Shown piece by piece: positions 47,005-60,217 of a stretch of 62,000 nucleotides of DNA. The DNA is from Chrysomallon squamiferum. Taxonomy: Eukaryota; Mollusca; Gastropoda; Neomphalida; Peltospiridae. The stretch's first letter is position 1. Every line of letters begins with the position of its first letter. The translations under genes and the position numbers were made by a program. The DNA lies in NCBI GenBank assembly GCA_012295275.1, contig CM022674.1, positions 6,791,436 to 6,853,435 of the forward strand. The letters are read 5' to 3'. The notes beneath the pieces are model-generated. The model worked only from the letters and a program-made list of their open reading frames with translations. It was not told the DNA's origin and ran no database searches.

Positions 47005-50000
47005 CTTCTTTCATACTCTCATTCTCTGTACCCTTCTTTCTCTTTTTTGTTTTTTTTTTTTTAAAAATAATTTGTATTATGCTTTTCAAAATTCTTTGCT
47101 ATATCAAAAAGTATTATACACTATTACAATAATCTTTTCAGACAAAAGTATAAATAAAAACTTAAATAAAGGGTAACACCTATACATTAAAATTTATATC
47201 TTTTCATTTAACAACATTCTGAAAAATAAACCACTTTTGAACTTTTTAGAAATATTTCTAGAACTAAAATATTTTAAACATCCAACAATTTATTCCATAA
47301 TTTTAATTCCATACAATTTTCTGCAGTGATATGAAACAGATTTTACCCTGCTGTTTCAGTAAGAAAAAAACAAACAATAGAAATAAAACTTAGAAAAAAC
47401 AAAAACATTTCAAACTAATCCCAGTTTGAAAAAATAATTTTGTAAAAAAAAAGTAACCTCAAGTGCAAACAAGACTACAAATTAGGAAATTAAATGAAAC
47501 AATGATTGAAACTATGATCAGTGGAAGGCAAATTTTTTATCATGTTTTATCTGGCATACATTCTAAACAAGCGACAAAATATTTTGAAAAGACCAGCAAA
47601 CATGGCTGTCTGTGTGTTAACAGACTACAACAGACATCGTTAACTCACCTGAGTCTAGGTCGGCCATCTACCTGATCGTGAAACTTCTTCCGTTTTTTCC
47701 TCAAGAACAATCGGAACAAGCTCATGTCATAATAATACGGCATACTTTGTCCATTTCCGTGAGAATTTTAAAACAACAAAACACACAACAAATATCCTCA
47801 CTACATGGGTACGATCCTCAAAAAAAACGTCTACCCGTGAAATGGCATGCTAACCTGGCTACCGCTGGTCATGGTTTGGTGAACACAGTAAAATATTGAT
47901 CCACAGCTTCAACAATATGTTGAGTTTTTCGTCCCACCGATCAATGAATTACAACAGTTGGTTAACATCAAGGTCTGGCAGATGATACTTGTCTGTCCAA
48001 CTTGTTTATAATTGGTGGGGCAGAATACACATCAGCTATTTGTCCACACAGTGTGAATACTCTCACTTAACAGTCACTGTGTTATTAAAAATAGATATTA
48101 AGAAACACGTCAAGTTTTAGTTCAGATTTTCACTCACTTCAACATTTTTCTTTACTAAGAGTTGATGAAATTATCGAATAATAATCTTAAATATAACTGC
48201 TTGCTTTAAATTATCAGATTTTATTTCTGTTAATCATTATGATAATTCCAGTTAAAAATACAGCTGTTTGCTAATGACTACTAAGGTATACAAGCAAGAT
48301 ATATATTACAACTATATTTGCAAAGACTTCACATCTCTGATGAAATTCACAACAAAAAATATTTCTGATGAAATTCACTAGTTTTTGTGGAGAAACCTTT
48401 TTCCAAATAATAATTTTGTAATCTCATTTACTTCAAGACAACTAATCAATCCTGTTTTTTAAATATTCACACAAATACTACCTTTGGCCACATAGAATTG
48501 GATTACTGAAATGATTATATGTTTTAAACATGTTTATAATTTCTAACAGTTTTCACCAAAATCTACACATCACATGAACTACTCTAAGTTACACAGGTAT
48601 GCTGTCCAGCTCGTCAAGCCCCAGGTGTTAAACGTACTGTCCTGTGAGTCCCAACTGCTTGTTAATTCACAATGCTTGACCTGTCAACTACGTAACTGCA
48701 GTGAAAGACGGCAAACAGAGAAGTGATTGAGTCTTATGATGACAAGGCCAGCATGCTTTCTGTCCTACATCTCTGCAAACAGGACATTTCTATGATGTTC
48801 AAGGCAGCTGTAAGGACGAGAGAACAAATGGACTGCAGCAGGTAAACAGAGAAATCTCTCCATGTTGTAACCATAACCTAGTGAGATCTCCACTCCATTC
48901 CCTGGATTAAATAGCTGACATACTTCAAATTCCACAAACAGACGACATTTTCCTTTGACATTTACACTGGGACCAATTTCTGAAGATAAACACTGTCGCA
49001 CACAAATATATCACAGCTATTAACTTTAAATTTTCAAAGTAATGCACATCTAATGTAATTTGAACACAAGTTTTCATTCTTTTTATTTTTCTCTTTCATT
49101 TTAGATTTTTGATTTTAATTTTAAAAATCATAACTTTTAAAATCTTCATTATTCTTTCTGTATTCTTTTATTTATTTTTTTTATATCATTTAATTATTTT
49201 TTACCTTTTTAAAAGAAATTCTAAACATTAAAAATTAAAACCACATTAAATAAGAGAAATAGTTTAAAGTTATTATCAACAAACTTTATCTCAAACTTAT
49301 TTCTAACTGGGAGAAATTGCCTCAAGTGTTATACACATATTACAACAAAATATGTAAATGTTTTCCTTTTTATCTTCTATATTATTATTTTTTTTAAATT
49401 TGAAAACATTTTAATTGTTTTTTTTTTTTTGTTTTGTTTTTATTATTATTTTTTTTTTTTGTTGTTGTTGTTGGTTTTCTTTTTTTCTTTTTTTGTTCAT
49501 ATTTTATATAAAAAGATGTTCTCATTATAATATATAGCATTTTGTAATCTGATATTTGACAAGTATTAAATTGAAAATGTCTCATGGAAAATAAAATTGA
49601 TTTTATGTTTTTTTAAATATAACATAAAACATTGAAGTACAAGAACATTGCCTTAAGAACTGAAATTTATTTGAAAAGGGATAAAATTAAAACAACAAAA
49701 TTCTAAAAAAAAACCTTCAAAAAAGTTAAAACTCTAAAGATATATATCTCAATAACAAGATTTACAAGCATGAATACTGTTTTAAGTTTCTATTTTATGT
49801 AAATAAATTTAAAATTTTTATATAAACATATCTCAGTGTACTGTTTAATAATTTCTAGTGAAATGAACAGAAATAACTGCAAAGAAAACTGAGGTAAAAA
49901 TAAATTTAAAAATGACAAATAAATTCTTAAGATGGAAGTATAAAATTTCCAGACATTAAAATTATGAGATGTATTTTCCAACATTCATTGTGTCTCAGAC

Positions 50001-50257
50001 TTGGGAGTCTGTGATAGTGCTAGCTGAAAATATATACACTCAACAAAAAAGTTAGAGATCATGAAATATTTTTATGTCAAAAACATGTACACTTTTCCAT
50101 TTTAAGTGTTGATAAATTAGTTTTGTTGGAGAACACTGGAATGATTGGTTAATAAAATGATGTGGAATGTGCTATCCTGTCAATGGGTATGTGCTTAAAA
50201 AACATCTATTGCTGCTCATAGCTAATGGTTGCAATGGATTTTCTTCTGTCATTTTAT

Positions 50258-50314
<57 letters not shown>

Positions 50315-53300
50315 GCAATTGTAACAATTAATAATGATGGATTTTAGAAAAAATAATTTGATATCCTGCAATTTTGTTATTTTTTTTATTTTTACTTCCA
50401 ACATCAACGTGACAGTCATTAAAGTCTTTTTGTTCAGTACAAGTTTATCATTCTCTTCTAGACAGATATATATTATTATTATCTATCCTCCCCACCTCTT
50501 ATTTTTTCTTTTTTTTTTTTTCATGTTGTTCAGTATACATCTGCTTTGACTGACTGAAGGTGTGTGTCTGCTTTGTGACAAAGATACAACAAACTGAGTG
50601 GGACAAATTCCACAAATAAAGGCAGGCAAGTTAAACGAGGAAAAGGACAAGAGTTGTGAAGATACCTGTCAGTAAAGAGTTCTGTCTACAAAAGGAGTTT
50701 TGTCCTGTGGTGGTCAGTGTTTAATGATTCTTTAACAAGCACTATTCATGAGACTTGATGAGAACTCACAACTGTGGTCACCTGGGTCAGGAAAACTCTC
50801 CAGTTACATGTAATTAATCGTGTTTGCTTTCTCAAAGAAATTCCACACATCAAAGTTAAAACCACACAGGAATTCACTGGGGAATTAATAAGATGAGGCC
50901 AAGGACGTATCTGAATATGTCTGAATAATGAGTGGTTTAGATGTGTTTTGTGTGTGTGTGTGTGTGTTTGTGTGAGTTTGTCTGCCTGTCTGTGAATGTG
51001 TTTGTGTCTATAAGTATTCTTTCTGCCCCAGGCTATCATCCTCAATGACAAGTACAATATAACACTATTTCTTGTTTCTGAACTTATATACTTATATTGG
51101 TTTTGAACAAAAGTTCATACTGTTTTTCAGTAGAATTTGTTTGAACTGTGATTTTGTTTCACAAGTGATTGAAATATGTGACATCTATACATATATTGAT
51201 AGGTGGACAAAACAGCACATAGTGGTTAAATAATTCTGCTTTGTCTTTGAACTTCTCTTAAAAAATTCTATGAACTTTTGTTCCAACCCAGTATATCAAA
51301 ATCATCTGAATTACAACAACTATTCCTGTCACATGCATGTAGTTATTATAGAATGATTAAATTGCATAAATTATAATTACATAAAATGCTAATTTAGCTA
51401 AGTAACTCCTCAAATATTGAAGAGTAAATTATCTCAGGCCAGCTTTATCCAGGTAAATATTTGATCAGCTCAAGTTAATTATATGGTCTATTAGATGGCA
51501 AGCCAGCTGCAATTAGTACAGGTGTTTCCAGGTAGACAATGCCTGACTGTAGTGCATTGTGTCACTTTATGTAACTAGATTAGCCTCAGGGTGTACAAAT
51601 TAGGTGATCTTTTTCTCAGTTTTTTCTTCTCTCCTGCAGTGGTCAAGTTATCTGATTTGCTGTTGGTTAAGTACATACCTAACTAAAACCAGTATCTCTA
51701 GCATTTTATCTCTGGGTGTATGTATGTGTTGATATATTTGGGCATGTTTATAACAATTTATTTAAGTGTATGTCTGTTTGTGTTTAGTTATGTGGATGTA
51801 CAGGTTATGACTGTCTATATTTGTAACATATAAGTATTTGTGGGTGAATGTTGAATTTTTTGTATTTGGAAGTGGGAGAAACAGTAAGTAGGTATGTACA
51901 ATTGTATACATATGCAAATACATCTATCTACGTATTATATTTTTGGAGGAAAAAAAATGTAGTACTTCAAATTAAACAAAAAAAAACTAAAACAGTAGAA
52001 ATATATATATATTACTATTTTAACTATTTTCAAATCCTGACTTCAAGAAAATAAATTGGGTCATCTTTCTACTTCGGTTCATTAACATTTACCACGCTCT
52101 TGATTTACAATAGTTCTGTACTCAAACAGGTCTGAATTTGAGTTACACAATGTATGACTCACAGAACAAACAGTGGAGTTATGAAAGGATCTTATACAAG
52201 CTTTCACCTGTGACTTAGACAGCTTTTACTGCTAGACAAGAATGCTGTGAGATCAACAGTGTGCTGACAATGATGGATTCAGTTCCACAGAGAAACTATT
52301 TTTGAAAATTGTTCAGGTGTGTCACCTTAAGCTGATTCTTAGACATCACATGACAGTCACTGTTAAATGATTTATGATGAGGCATATATAATTGACAAAC
52401 ACAAACAAAGACACACATACACATACATACACAAATTTAAAAGATAAATAATCTCTATTTATGTAATGGGGGTTGTGTATGTATGGAGGGAAGTGTATGA
52501 TGCATGTATGTATGTATATGTATATATATGTACAAGTATTTCTGAATATATGGGTGTGCCTGTTTGCTTTTTCATAAAGGAATTTTTTTTTTCTGAATGT
52601 TTCATATGTGTATGTAAAATAATAGATATAAGTGATATTCTTTCTTTCTTTCATATGAGTATGTAATATATATTAGACATAAATGATTTTTTTCTCAGTC
52701 TCTTTCACATGAACTCTGAAATCTGTAAAATTCTGTTAATCAGAATACTCATAAGAAATTGTGCCAGTTTAATAAAATTTGATATTTACCAAAGTTAATA
52801 ATAATACAACAACAACCAATTCGATTATGAATCCATTATTCTGTACTTCTTAGATAGTAATGGTAGGGTTTTCAAATCTAGCTTATTTTTTAAAAACCAG
52901 ATCTTTTATTAAGAATACCTTGAGCTTACATGTTATAAAATTTAATAATCTGGTCTAAGCAAAAAGAGAATGATTAACTAACCAAAATTATAAAGTAGAC
53001 AACATCAAAGAAAATGATTTGCCTTGATCTATAGAGCCATAACAATAGAGTAACTGACTTTAAAGAGATATTTAAGATTGTAACAGGCTGACAACAATTT
53101 AAGTGTGTTGGTCACTCAAACAATGTCAAGATAAAAAAAGAAAATAAACATTTACAGCAATAGATGGAGATTTTCAGTACACAAAGGATGTGACACTAAA
53201 AACAAAAATATTACCCTATAAACTATACTTGTAAAATAAGAAAGTAACAAAGTTGTAACAGCTCTGAGCTATAGGTGGTTCTATAAAATTAAAAGAACAT

Positions 53301-55792
53301 TAAAATCATTATGAGAGTTGTAAGTATATAGGTAAATCTCAATTACAGTAGTTTAAAGTTACAGGTACAAAATCAGAAACATTGTCTTGAGCTGTAACAT
53401 TTTGAACTACAGATATGCTTATAAAATGAAAAAGGAAATAATTTGGGTCATCATATTTTTGAACAATAAATGAATAATTGTAATATCACACAAAAAGAGA
53501 TATATCTATAAATGTAGAACCTTTTAACTATCCATTTGTAAGCAAGAGCAGGATGCATTTTTATACTAATCAAACTGCAGGTAATTAGACCTAAAAGGTA
53601 TCCAAGTTGATTTGTACCTTTTCCATGGATTAAGGCAACAATGTGAGGACAATGCTTGACCTGACAAGAAAATTGGCCATAATGTAAATAAATTATCCTG
53701 CCTCTACATTATTTTGCTAGTGACACAGTTTAATAGTTCAACAGCCTCCATCAAAGCATTGCTTGAATTCTTGATGTAAATATGACAGATGAATGCTAAA
53801 CTGCTCCACATCTACTTTATATGCTAAATGAATATTTAACATCGCTTCTTAGTGGAACTTGGCTGTAGTTCAGTTGTTGCAGTATATGACTGAAGTACAA
53901 AGGTTTGCTGGATCAATCCACTTCAGTGGTGCCTTAAAGTATTTTTATGTTATAGCAGTGAATTATAAACATAAGCTTTCATTAAGATTCTTATTGCTAA
54001 TAGAAGATTCAAATCTTGAAACAGTGTTAACAGTCTGGTTGTTTACATTATCATCATTACATAAACAATTAAATTTTGATAATCATGTGCTTTCCCAATC
54101 ATAGGAAAGTGTATATAAAATATTTCTAACTGCTAAAATAAAAAGAACAGAATCTTCAAATTGTATTTGTAGCTTCATGGTTTATACCATGATAATACAA
54201 AAATTAATGAATGATAAACATTTGCTTTCCTAATACTGGTAATCAAAGAACAGATTCTTGGAATAATATAAAACATATCTGTAATATCCATAACTATTTA
54301 ATATTAAAATAATAACATTTATGCTTTCATCACTATAAGATATTTAAATATTTTCAGAGAAGCTGATATGACTATCACAAAATCTTAAAGAAACTGATGC
54401 TGGTTGAATAAAATACAGAACAATAAAGTTTAAATAATAATAATAATAATAATAATTAAACTTATGATTAGGATGGAAAGAGTTATGTCCCTTAATCTGG
54501 AGAATGCATCATGATAAAAATATCAAATGACTTGTACTGTAATTTATTTTAAAAATAACAAAAAACAACTAAGCTTCTTAAAAAATGAAAACTATTATAA
54601 TGTGTAAATCAGCTATTCTGTAACACAAATTAGTAAAACCTAAAAATTCATCCTGTGAAGATAAACAGTAAAAAATTAAAAATCTATAATTATTTTAAAA
54701 TAAGCTCACTAACTGCCCATAGAAGTCAATGGAAAAAAATAATACTTGAACAATTTAATTAATTTAATTTAAAAAAAAAAAAAAAGAGGAAATACTTACC
54801 CTGGCTTGGATTTTTCACTCTTTTCGACATCATAAAACTTTTCAGCTTGAAAAGGACTGGCATTCTGGTATCTCAAAACAATGTGCTCTGGTTCGTTCTC
54901 ACTTTCCATACTACTCGGCCAGTTCTTCTTTCTGTTAGGACTTCGACTTTGTCTGTACACACCTTGGTGAGCATTGGGGCCATACACATACTGCCCTGCA
55001 CAATCTTCTTCACCTAACCTGTACGGCTGCCCATTAGCAGGGTTGTCATAAAGAGTTCCAGAAGACACTATTGCACTCATGGGTCGCTGTGGTCTATGTC
55101 TGGGTGACTCCCCATTTGCAAGGTTTCGACTGTTGGAGGTAGGAGACAAATTGTGATCGTCTAAACTTCTCCGGTTTTGAAAAACGGCTCGGTGTGCTGG
55201 ACTTCGCAGTAAGTCCGCATGTGTGAGAGGCACCGCTGGTAAAGGACGATTGGCCATTGGGTTGTAACCATGAACAGGTGGCTCCATCTGGGAACAATAA
55301 AACTAAAGTCATCAGAAATGTTGAGTGCTGGAATAATGTCCACACTTAATGTATTCAGATAAAATTGAAATTTTTACCATAAGATGGAAAATATGTACTG
55401 CTAAATTCTGATATAAAAAATAATAATAATAAAAAAATTATAAAAGCCTACATGTGGTAAACAGATGTGAAAAATCATAAAGCCTTTCAGTTACTTATTT
55501 TAAATCAGAATAAAAAAAAATTGCAGAAAAACACACATATAAAAACAGAATATTTTAAAAATTTCAAAAACAAAATCACAGAATTTGAGATGAAAAAGAA
55601 TTTGAAATAAATATTAGTTTGTGTGGTGAAAAAAAATCTTTTTACTTTTTTATTTTTTATTTTCTTATATTTCCAAACTATTTTGTAATCAAAAAGTATT
55701 AATTTAATTCCTTAAAGGGACATAATCCATTAGTCATTCCCTACATTTCTGCCATTCAGCATTTTTCAGCTTTTAATGCAAAGCAATTTTTC

Positions 55793-55823
<31 letters not shown>

Positions 55824-58800
55824 AAAAAAAACATTAACAGAAAAAAGTTAAAAAAAATATCCAATTTTTTCTTGACATAAGCCATTTGTTATTTTACAAT
55901 AAAATTATTTTAATGGTTCGTGTTTATTTCTGCATATTGTGATTTTCATATTTTCTGGAACACTACTGAATTATTTAATCTAAATGCAGAATGAAATTTG
56001 ATTTCATGTGCTTAGATATAAATAAATGTGTACCAGAACATAACTAATGTATGTTAAAAAGAACCTTTAATCCTTAATAAAGTATATTATGAATTAAATG
56101 CAAGATTTTCATCCTTTTTTTTTTTTCTCTAAAAGGAAACAGTAAGTGAAATTTTATTTTATATTTTTAGATATATTATGAAGCATCATACAGTCCAACC
56201 AACATTACTGGTAGTGAGATAAAACATTAAGACATGATGTAAAATCTTGAACCAAATAATAATTGCAACTGTTTAAATCCAGGTACATGATCAAATTTGA
56301 TAGATATTGATGGTCAGAATCTCTTTTAGTTTGGATAAAATTATGACTGAAAGTAATTTTTGATTAATAATCTGATTTAATGATGCCATAAAATAGCATC
56401 ATTTATACTAATATATATTTTTTAATTATTTAATAATTGTTTAATTTAAGTTTCTAACAGAAAATATTGTGCTTAGGAGTCATGGGAGGTATATATTTAG
56501 TTTTTCAGAAGAGTATTTATGAATTATGTGATAATTTTTCATTTAAAAAAAATATATACTGGTGACACGGAAAGGCTTTGAAACTATGAAATACAGAATA
56601 CTGATTGTGTACCTGTAACAATTACTATAATAAAATAATAATAATAATGATGATGATGATAAGATGATGATGGACAATGATAATAATATTATTATTTATT
56701 ATTAATAATAATAATAATAATAATAACAATAACAATAACAATAACAATAATAAGACTTTTCAAATCTATTCTGGGATGAAATAGGATCACAAATCTATAA
56801 TGTATTTTATGATCTAATAAAGCTGATCAGTTACTGTTATCTAACTACATAAATGCTAACATACATCACTCTTTGTGTAATTTCTTTAGTATTTACAGAT
56901 ATCCCACTGGTCATTATCACTAAAAATGTTAAATTAATTTTAAAAAAGCTGACCTCTTGTTGGCCATATCGATCTGGTGACTGTGAATGATGATGATCCA
57001 CCCCTCGATGAGGCGACTGACTCAGTTGTCTCCCTTTACTGGGAGGCAGGAAAATATCTGTAGCTATTGGCTCTGTTCCGTTGCACATAAAATGTCTGTC
57101 TATCTCATCTTTGAGAGCTGTCACTGGTGACCCTTTGAACTTGTTACTGTTATTAGAGTTTTCCAGAGATTCTCGTATGGCCGCTGCTGACAAAGGATGG
57201 TACTGTGACATCACTGCAGAATTATTCAGGTTCATTTTCATTTTCACTTTTTTGGATGAGTGTGATTTAGATTTATTTGCAGATATCCTACTTGAATTTG
57301 GTGTTGATGTTGATGAAGATGATGATGCCTTTGCTGAGGATTCTGGGGCTTGTTCGGTTGTACTTCCTGTGAAACGGTGTTTTACATTCTCAGCTGACTG
57401 CTTCGCCTGAAAAGATTATTGGGCGGGGGAAATAACATAGACGGCTGAAAACACAGAAACGTTCTTCAATTTCAACAATAAAAAATATTAATTAGATAAA
57501 GAAATTATTTTCCAGTAGAAGGATGGACATATGGAAATAACAACTGGATACCTTTTGAAATGATGCTATTAAATATGCAAAAAATGATAACCACAGATGG
57601 ACTGGTGGAAGGATAGTGAATAGATGGATACAAACATGGATGGATAGACAGATGGACAGATGGGCAAATCAGAACAGGTCAAATAACACACAATATGAAG
57701 TGTAAGATACAAGAAATTATGGAATGAAAAAACCAATAAAATCCACTTCAAGTTTTATTTACATTTTAATGAAGGGTGAGAGTGAGCTTTCCTGTTGAAA
57801 AAAAATAAATAAATAAATAAATAATCATGCATTAACAACCTGTAATTATTGTTAAAAAAATAATAATAATAAGCATGAGTAACAATCATGTAGCAACAAA
57901 CTCATAAATTTGATAAACCGTAAAATCTTCAATTTGGAAATAGTTAAATAGAAATATTTCAAGCAGTCCTCTTGTAATAAAAAGCTAGATCTTAAAGTGT
58001 TCAGCTGAATCAGTAAACTGTTGTATCTGAATGTCAAAAACATTCTGCTGTTTCCAAACAATTAACTTCCATGGGAAGTACAGTATCAAAAACCCTGAAA
58101 TCATGCCTGATTTAAACAAAAAACAATCTGCTAACATTTTGACAGGCTTAAAGGTCAGTTGTAATAATCTTCACCAGTGGCATACTAAATAGCCATGTGG
58201 ATTATACTCAGTTCTTTGTTTATATAATTACATTAAAAAAATTCCCATTGCTTGTACATGCTTGAAGATAAATAAATAAATAAATAAATACAACAAACTA
58301 AAACAAAATAAAAACAGTAAAACAATAAATAAATAATGTAATAACAACCACAACAGTAAAAAAATAAATATAAAAATAATAAATAAATAAATAAATAAAT
58401 AATCAGTATACATATAATTTTTTAATTCATTCTTTGAAAGTTTATACTCTGCATCTTGTCTGTCTAAAAATATAATCATCCCTGACTTATGATCTTCTTT
58501 TTAAAAAAAATATAACATAGACACTAATATTATAATCACAGTTGCCAATTATGTGATAAGAAACCTAGATTAAAGAAGTTCTAAAATTACACATACAACA
58601 GAAGAGAGTCTGTCCTAAAGACCAGCATCAAACAAAAGAAGTCAAGTACGTTTTAAAAGAAAACTGCACTAAATACCTTAGCTAACAACAGATTCTATAA
58701 ACCATAGCATGATATAATCAGACCAGAAGATTTTTTCCATGATAAAAAATGTTTATACATTTTGCAGAATCCATGGTAAAAATTGAAGAAATTTATTATT

Positions 58801-60217
58801 TTTTAAATTCTGTTTGTTCTGAGATTGTTCTGTTCCATTATAAATTTGTGTTTTCAGTGAAGACTACTTTCTCCTACCTGATCAATTAACTCAAACTAAT
58901 TTATAAAATAACTACTTAAAAAATAAAACATGACTGCCTTAGCTTTCATAAAATAGTTCCTCTGCCTATTATATATAATTTTGAAATATTAAGTTTTAAA
59001 ATCAAACTATAAATTTCAACAAAAGATTTTAACATGTTTCAACACCAATCAACACTGTGCTTAATTTAATAATCAGATGGATAGAAATTTAGAGATTTAC
59101 CTTTCTGTAAAAGTAATTTGCTGCAGAATAAATCAAACACTACCTCTGAACAAAGCTTAAAGTCCTTTCAAATTGATAGTTTTTAGAACACAACGGGAAT
59201 TCAATCCAGAAACTGAATATTTGTCATCCCACGAAACAGAACACTTGCAATAACAATAACAAAAAAGGAACCTCAACAAACATTCACCCTACCAAAAAAA
59301 AAGTGCTATAAAAACTAGAATCTCTTTCTAGTATGAGACTACAAAAATTGCAAAAAACGTTTTAAAATTTATACATGTTTTTTAATGTCTTAAAAAAGTT
59401 ATAAATAACTGAAGACAGGTAGAAATATGTGCACATTTGATATGTAGAAGCAATTTTTTCTTTATTTTTTAATGTTTAAATATCAAATAAATTTAAAGCA
59501 TGTTCCTTAGAACAGTAAATGTATTTTTAATACATGAAACTCAGTGATTACAAAATGGATTTTTTAAGTCTTTATATATTGTTTTATTCTTCCTTCTTTT
59601 CTTTTTTTTTTTTCTTTTTCTGTGAAATAAAATTTATTTACCTAATCAAGATAGTCTTACTAGAAATAACAGTCTAAATTTTTATAATAATAATAATAAG
59701 AAGAAGAAGAATATTAATAATAATCAATAATAAAAGTAATAATAATTGCAACAACTACTACTACTACTACTAATAATAATAATAATAATAATAAATAAAT
59801 GAAACAATAAGAAACAAAACGAAATGAAACAAAAACAAAACAAGATAAATAAATAAGTGAATAGGAAAGAAGTTACAAAAATCTCACCCATATTTTCTTT
59901 TTACCAACAATCAGGTCTTGGTCTTTGATGGCCTCTATCTCTTTATCTTTATCTGACGCTGAAGATGTTTCTTCTGTTACTGACTGTTTTCTAATTTCCA
60001 TACGCTGTAGAGCCTTTTTCGACAGTGGTGTAGGCCTAGCGATGGCTGTCAGTTTCTCCTGAAGGAGCTGCTGCGCCTGCTCCTCAATAGCTCGGAAATG
60101 TGCCTGCTGTTCTGTCACTTGCTGAGCTATCAACTCATTAAATGTTGGTGTCTTTGCACGCTCCTTTGCATAGGCCATTTTGAAGGCATTACCAATTATT
60201 GCATTGAGTTCTTCAGC
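34164..60217 (-). CDS. PTB-SH2 adaptor protein (SH2D5/tensin-like), 5' end off the right edge
   Basis: Exons on the minus strand: 59888-60217, 56954-57406, 54800-55287, 38194-38276, 36189-36252, 35710-35881, 34164-34367, all with consistent phases (0,0,2,1,2,0). The first begins AEELNAIIGNAFKMAYA, like the C-terminal helix of a PTB domain, then runs through a Gln/Glu-rich helix. The next two encode a disordered Ser/Pro/Asn/His-rich linker (SQSPHRG, RRSLDDHNLSPTS, PLPAVPL). The last exons form an SH2 domain: APWYQAGIPREIALEIL, GSFIVRDST with the phosphotyrosine-binding Arg, FALSVCVP, HYLILKT, then SLTALVTHHTV and LPCTLKLP. It ends in a short acidic tail and TGA. SLTALVxxHxVxxxxLPC resembles tensin and SH2D5. 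A PTB before and an SH2 at the end favours SH2D5. Probably a phosphotyrosine scaffold. The N-terminal PTB exons should lie beyond 62000. Introns are long (16.5 kb between 38276 and 54800). Confidence 0.85.
34755..34960. repeat. AAAT/AAT/GAT simple repeats in the last adaptor intron
   Basis: (aaat)n, then mixed aat and gat triplets, then (aat)n. Confidence 0.9.
36700..36731. repeat. Isolated copy of the cyclase-intron 30-bp satellite unit
   Basis: ttattaaaacttcataaata followed by ttaata matches the unit of the 20655-21585 array apart from a 2-3 base gap. It stands alone, in an adaptor-gene intron 15 kb away. Confidence 0.45.
37801..37910. repeat. (TTGTG)n / (TTTTG)n pentanucleotide array
   Basis: Four or so tttg-type units, then about 20 near-perfect gttgt units, in the intron between exons 36189-36252 and 38194-38276. 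Confidence 0.95.
38194..38276 (-). CDS. Linking exon before the SH2 domain of the adaptor gene
   Basis: Exon 54800-55287 ends with two spare bases and exon 36189-36252 needs one base before it, so an exon of length 3n+2 must lie between. This 83-bp stretch has an AG acceptor, a GT donor (weak, CTAG/gttaaa), the right phase at both ends and no stop. It encodes ALDDSHMKPGALACR, then a hydrophobic stretch ending FDNPL. The triple agreement of frame and both phases is the evidence. Confidence 0.65.
38738..38790 (+). mobile_element. Possible tRNA-derived SINE head
   Basis: TGGTGCAGTGG at about 38742 fits a Pol III A box. About 25 bases further, gttcacaaaccc is a degenerate B box. No cloverleaf folds cleanly, so this is not called a tRNA gene. 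Confidence 0.35.
40418..40527 (-). CDS. Candidate alternative first exon 3 of the adaptor gene
   Basis: A 110-bp frame starting MKYVYFEDSASPYMTAF and ending with two spare bases at a donor (TAAG/gtaatt). It matches 41433-41542 in start, length and phase and lies about 1 kb away, suggesting a tandem duplication. After the ninth residue the two differ strongly. Confidence 0.4.
41433..41542 (-). CDS. Candidate alternative first exon 2 of the adaptor gene
   Basis: A 110-bp frame starting MKYMYFEDSKYEHAEY and ending at a strong donor (CAAG/gtaagt) with two spare bases, the phase needed to join exon 38194-38276. The first nine residues are nearly the same as those of the frame at 40418-40527, which has exactly the same length. 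Confidence 0.4.
42155..42275. repeat. (AAAAT)n/(AAAT)n array
   Basis: Pentanucleotide aaaat and tetranucleotide aaat units with g variants. Confidence 0.88.
47649..47743 (-). CDS. Candidate alternative first exon 1 of the adaptor gene
   Basis: An ATG at 47743 opens a frame MPYYYDMSLFRLFLRKK followed by a basic stretch and RPRL. It ends at a strong donor (CAG/gtgagt) with two spare bases, the same phase as exon 54800-55287, so it could splice to 38194-38276. That would make a short isoform lacking the PTB and linker and starting with a hydrophobic-basic N-terminus. An in-frame Met also lies at 47725. No transcript evidence. Confidence 0.5.
53866..53930 (+). mobile_element. Possible tRNA-derived SINE head
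   Basis: TGGCTGTAGTTCAGTTG resembles an A box, and GGATCAATCC, about 40 bases on, resembles the B box. It is flanked by AT-rich unique sequence and no tail was identified. Confidence 0.35.
55288..56953. other. Adaptor-gene intron
   Basis: AT-rich, with a poly-A run at about 55796-55830 and AAT/GAT/AAC triplets at 56630-56752. Nothing else recognised. Confidence 0.6.
57407..59887. other. Adaptor-gene intron
   Basis: AT-rich, with a GGA/CAGATGGA-type patch near 57590-57665, AAAT runs at 58268-58405 and AAT/AAG/CTA triplets at 59688-59860. No other coding sequence seen. Confidence 0.6.

Larger units (their letters stand above)
38277..54799. other. Large intron of the adaptor gene
   Basis: About 16.5 kb between exons 38194-38276 and 54800-55287. 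Apart from the three candidate first exons it is AT-rich unique sequence with short microsatellites: AAAAT at 42155-42270, GT at 42534-42562, CT at 46970-47000, AAT at 50264-50312, and TG/TATG patches near 43970-44080 and 44840-44900. I found no other gene on either strand. Confidence 0.6.

Noticed and set aside
48765-49001. 78-residue minus-strand frame in the large adaptor intron
   Set aside because: It ends in the wrong phase to be a first exon and has no donor at a suitable place; no family match.
50040-50250. Sequence starting acactcaacaaaaaagttag as a Tc1/mariner-type MITE
   Set aside because: The start looks like known terminal repeats, but I could not find an inverted partner or a TA duplication at the other end.
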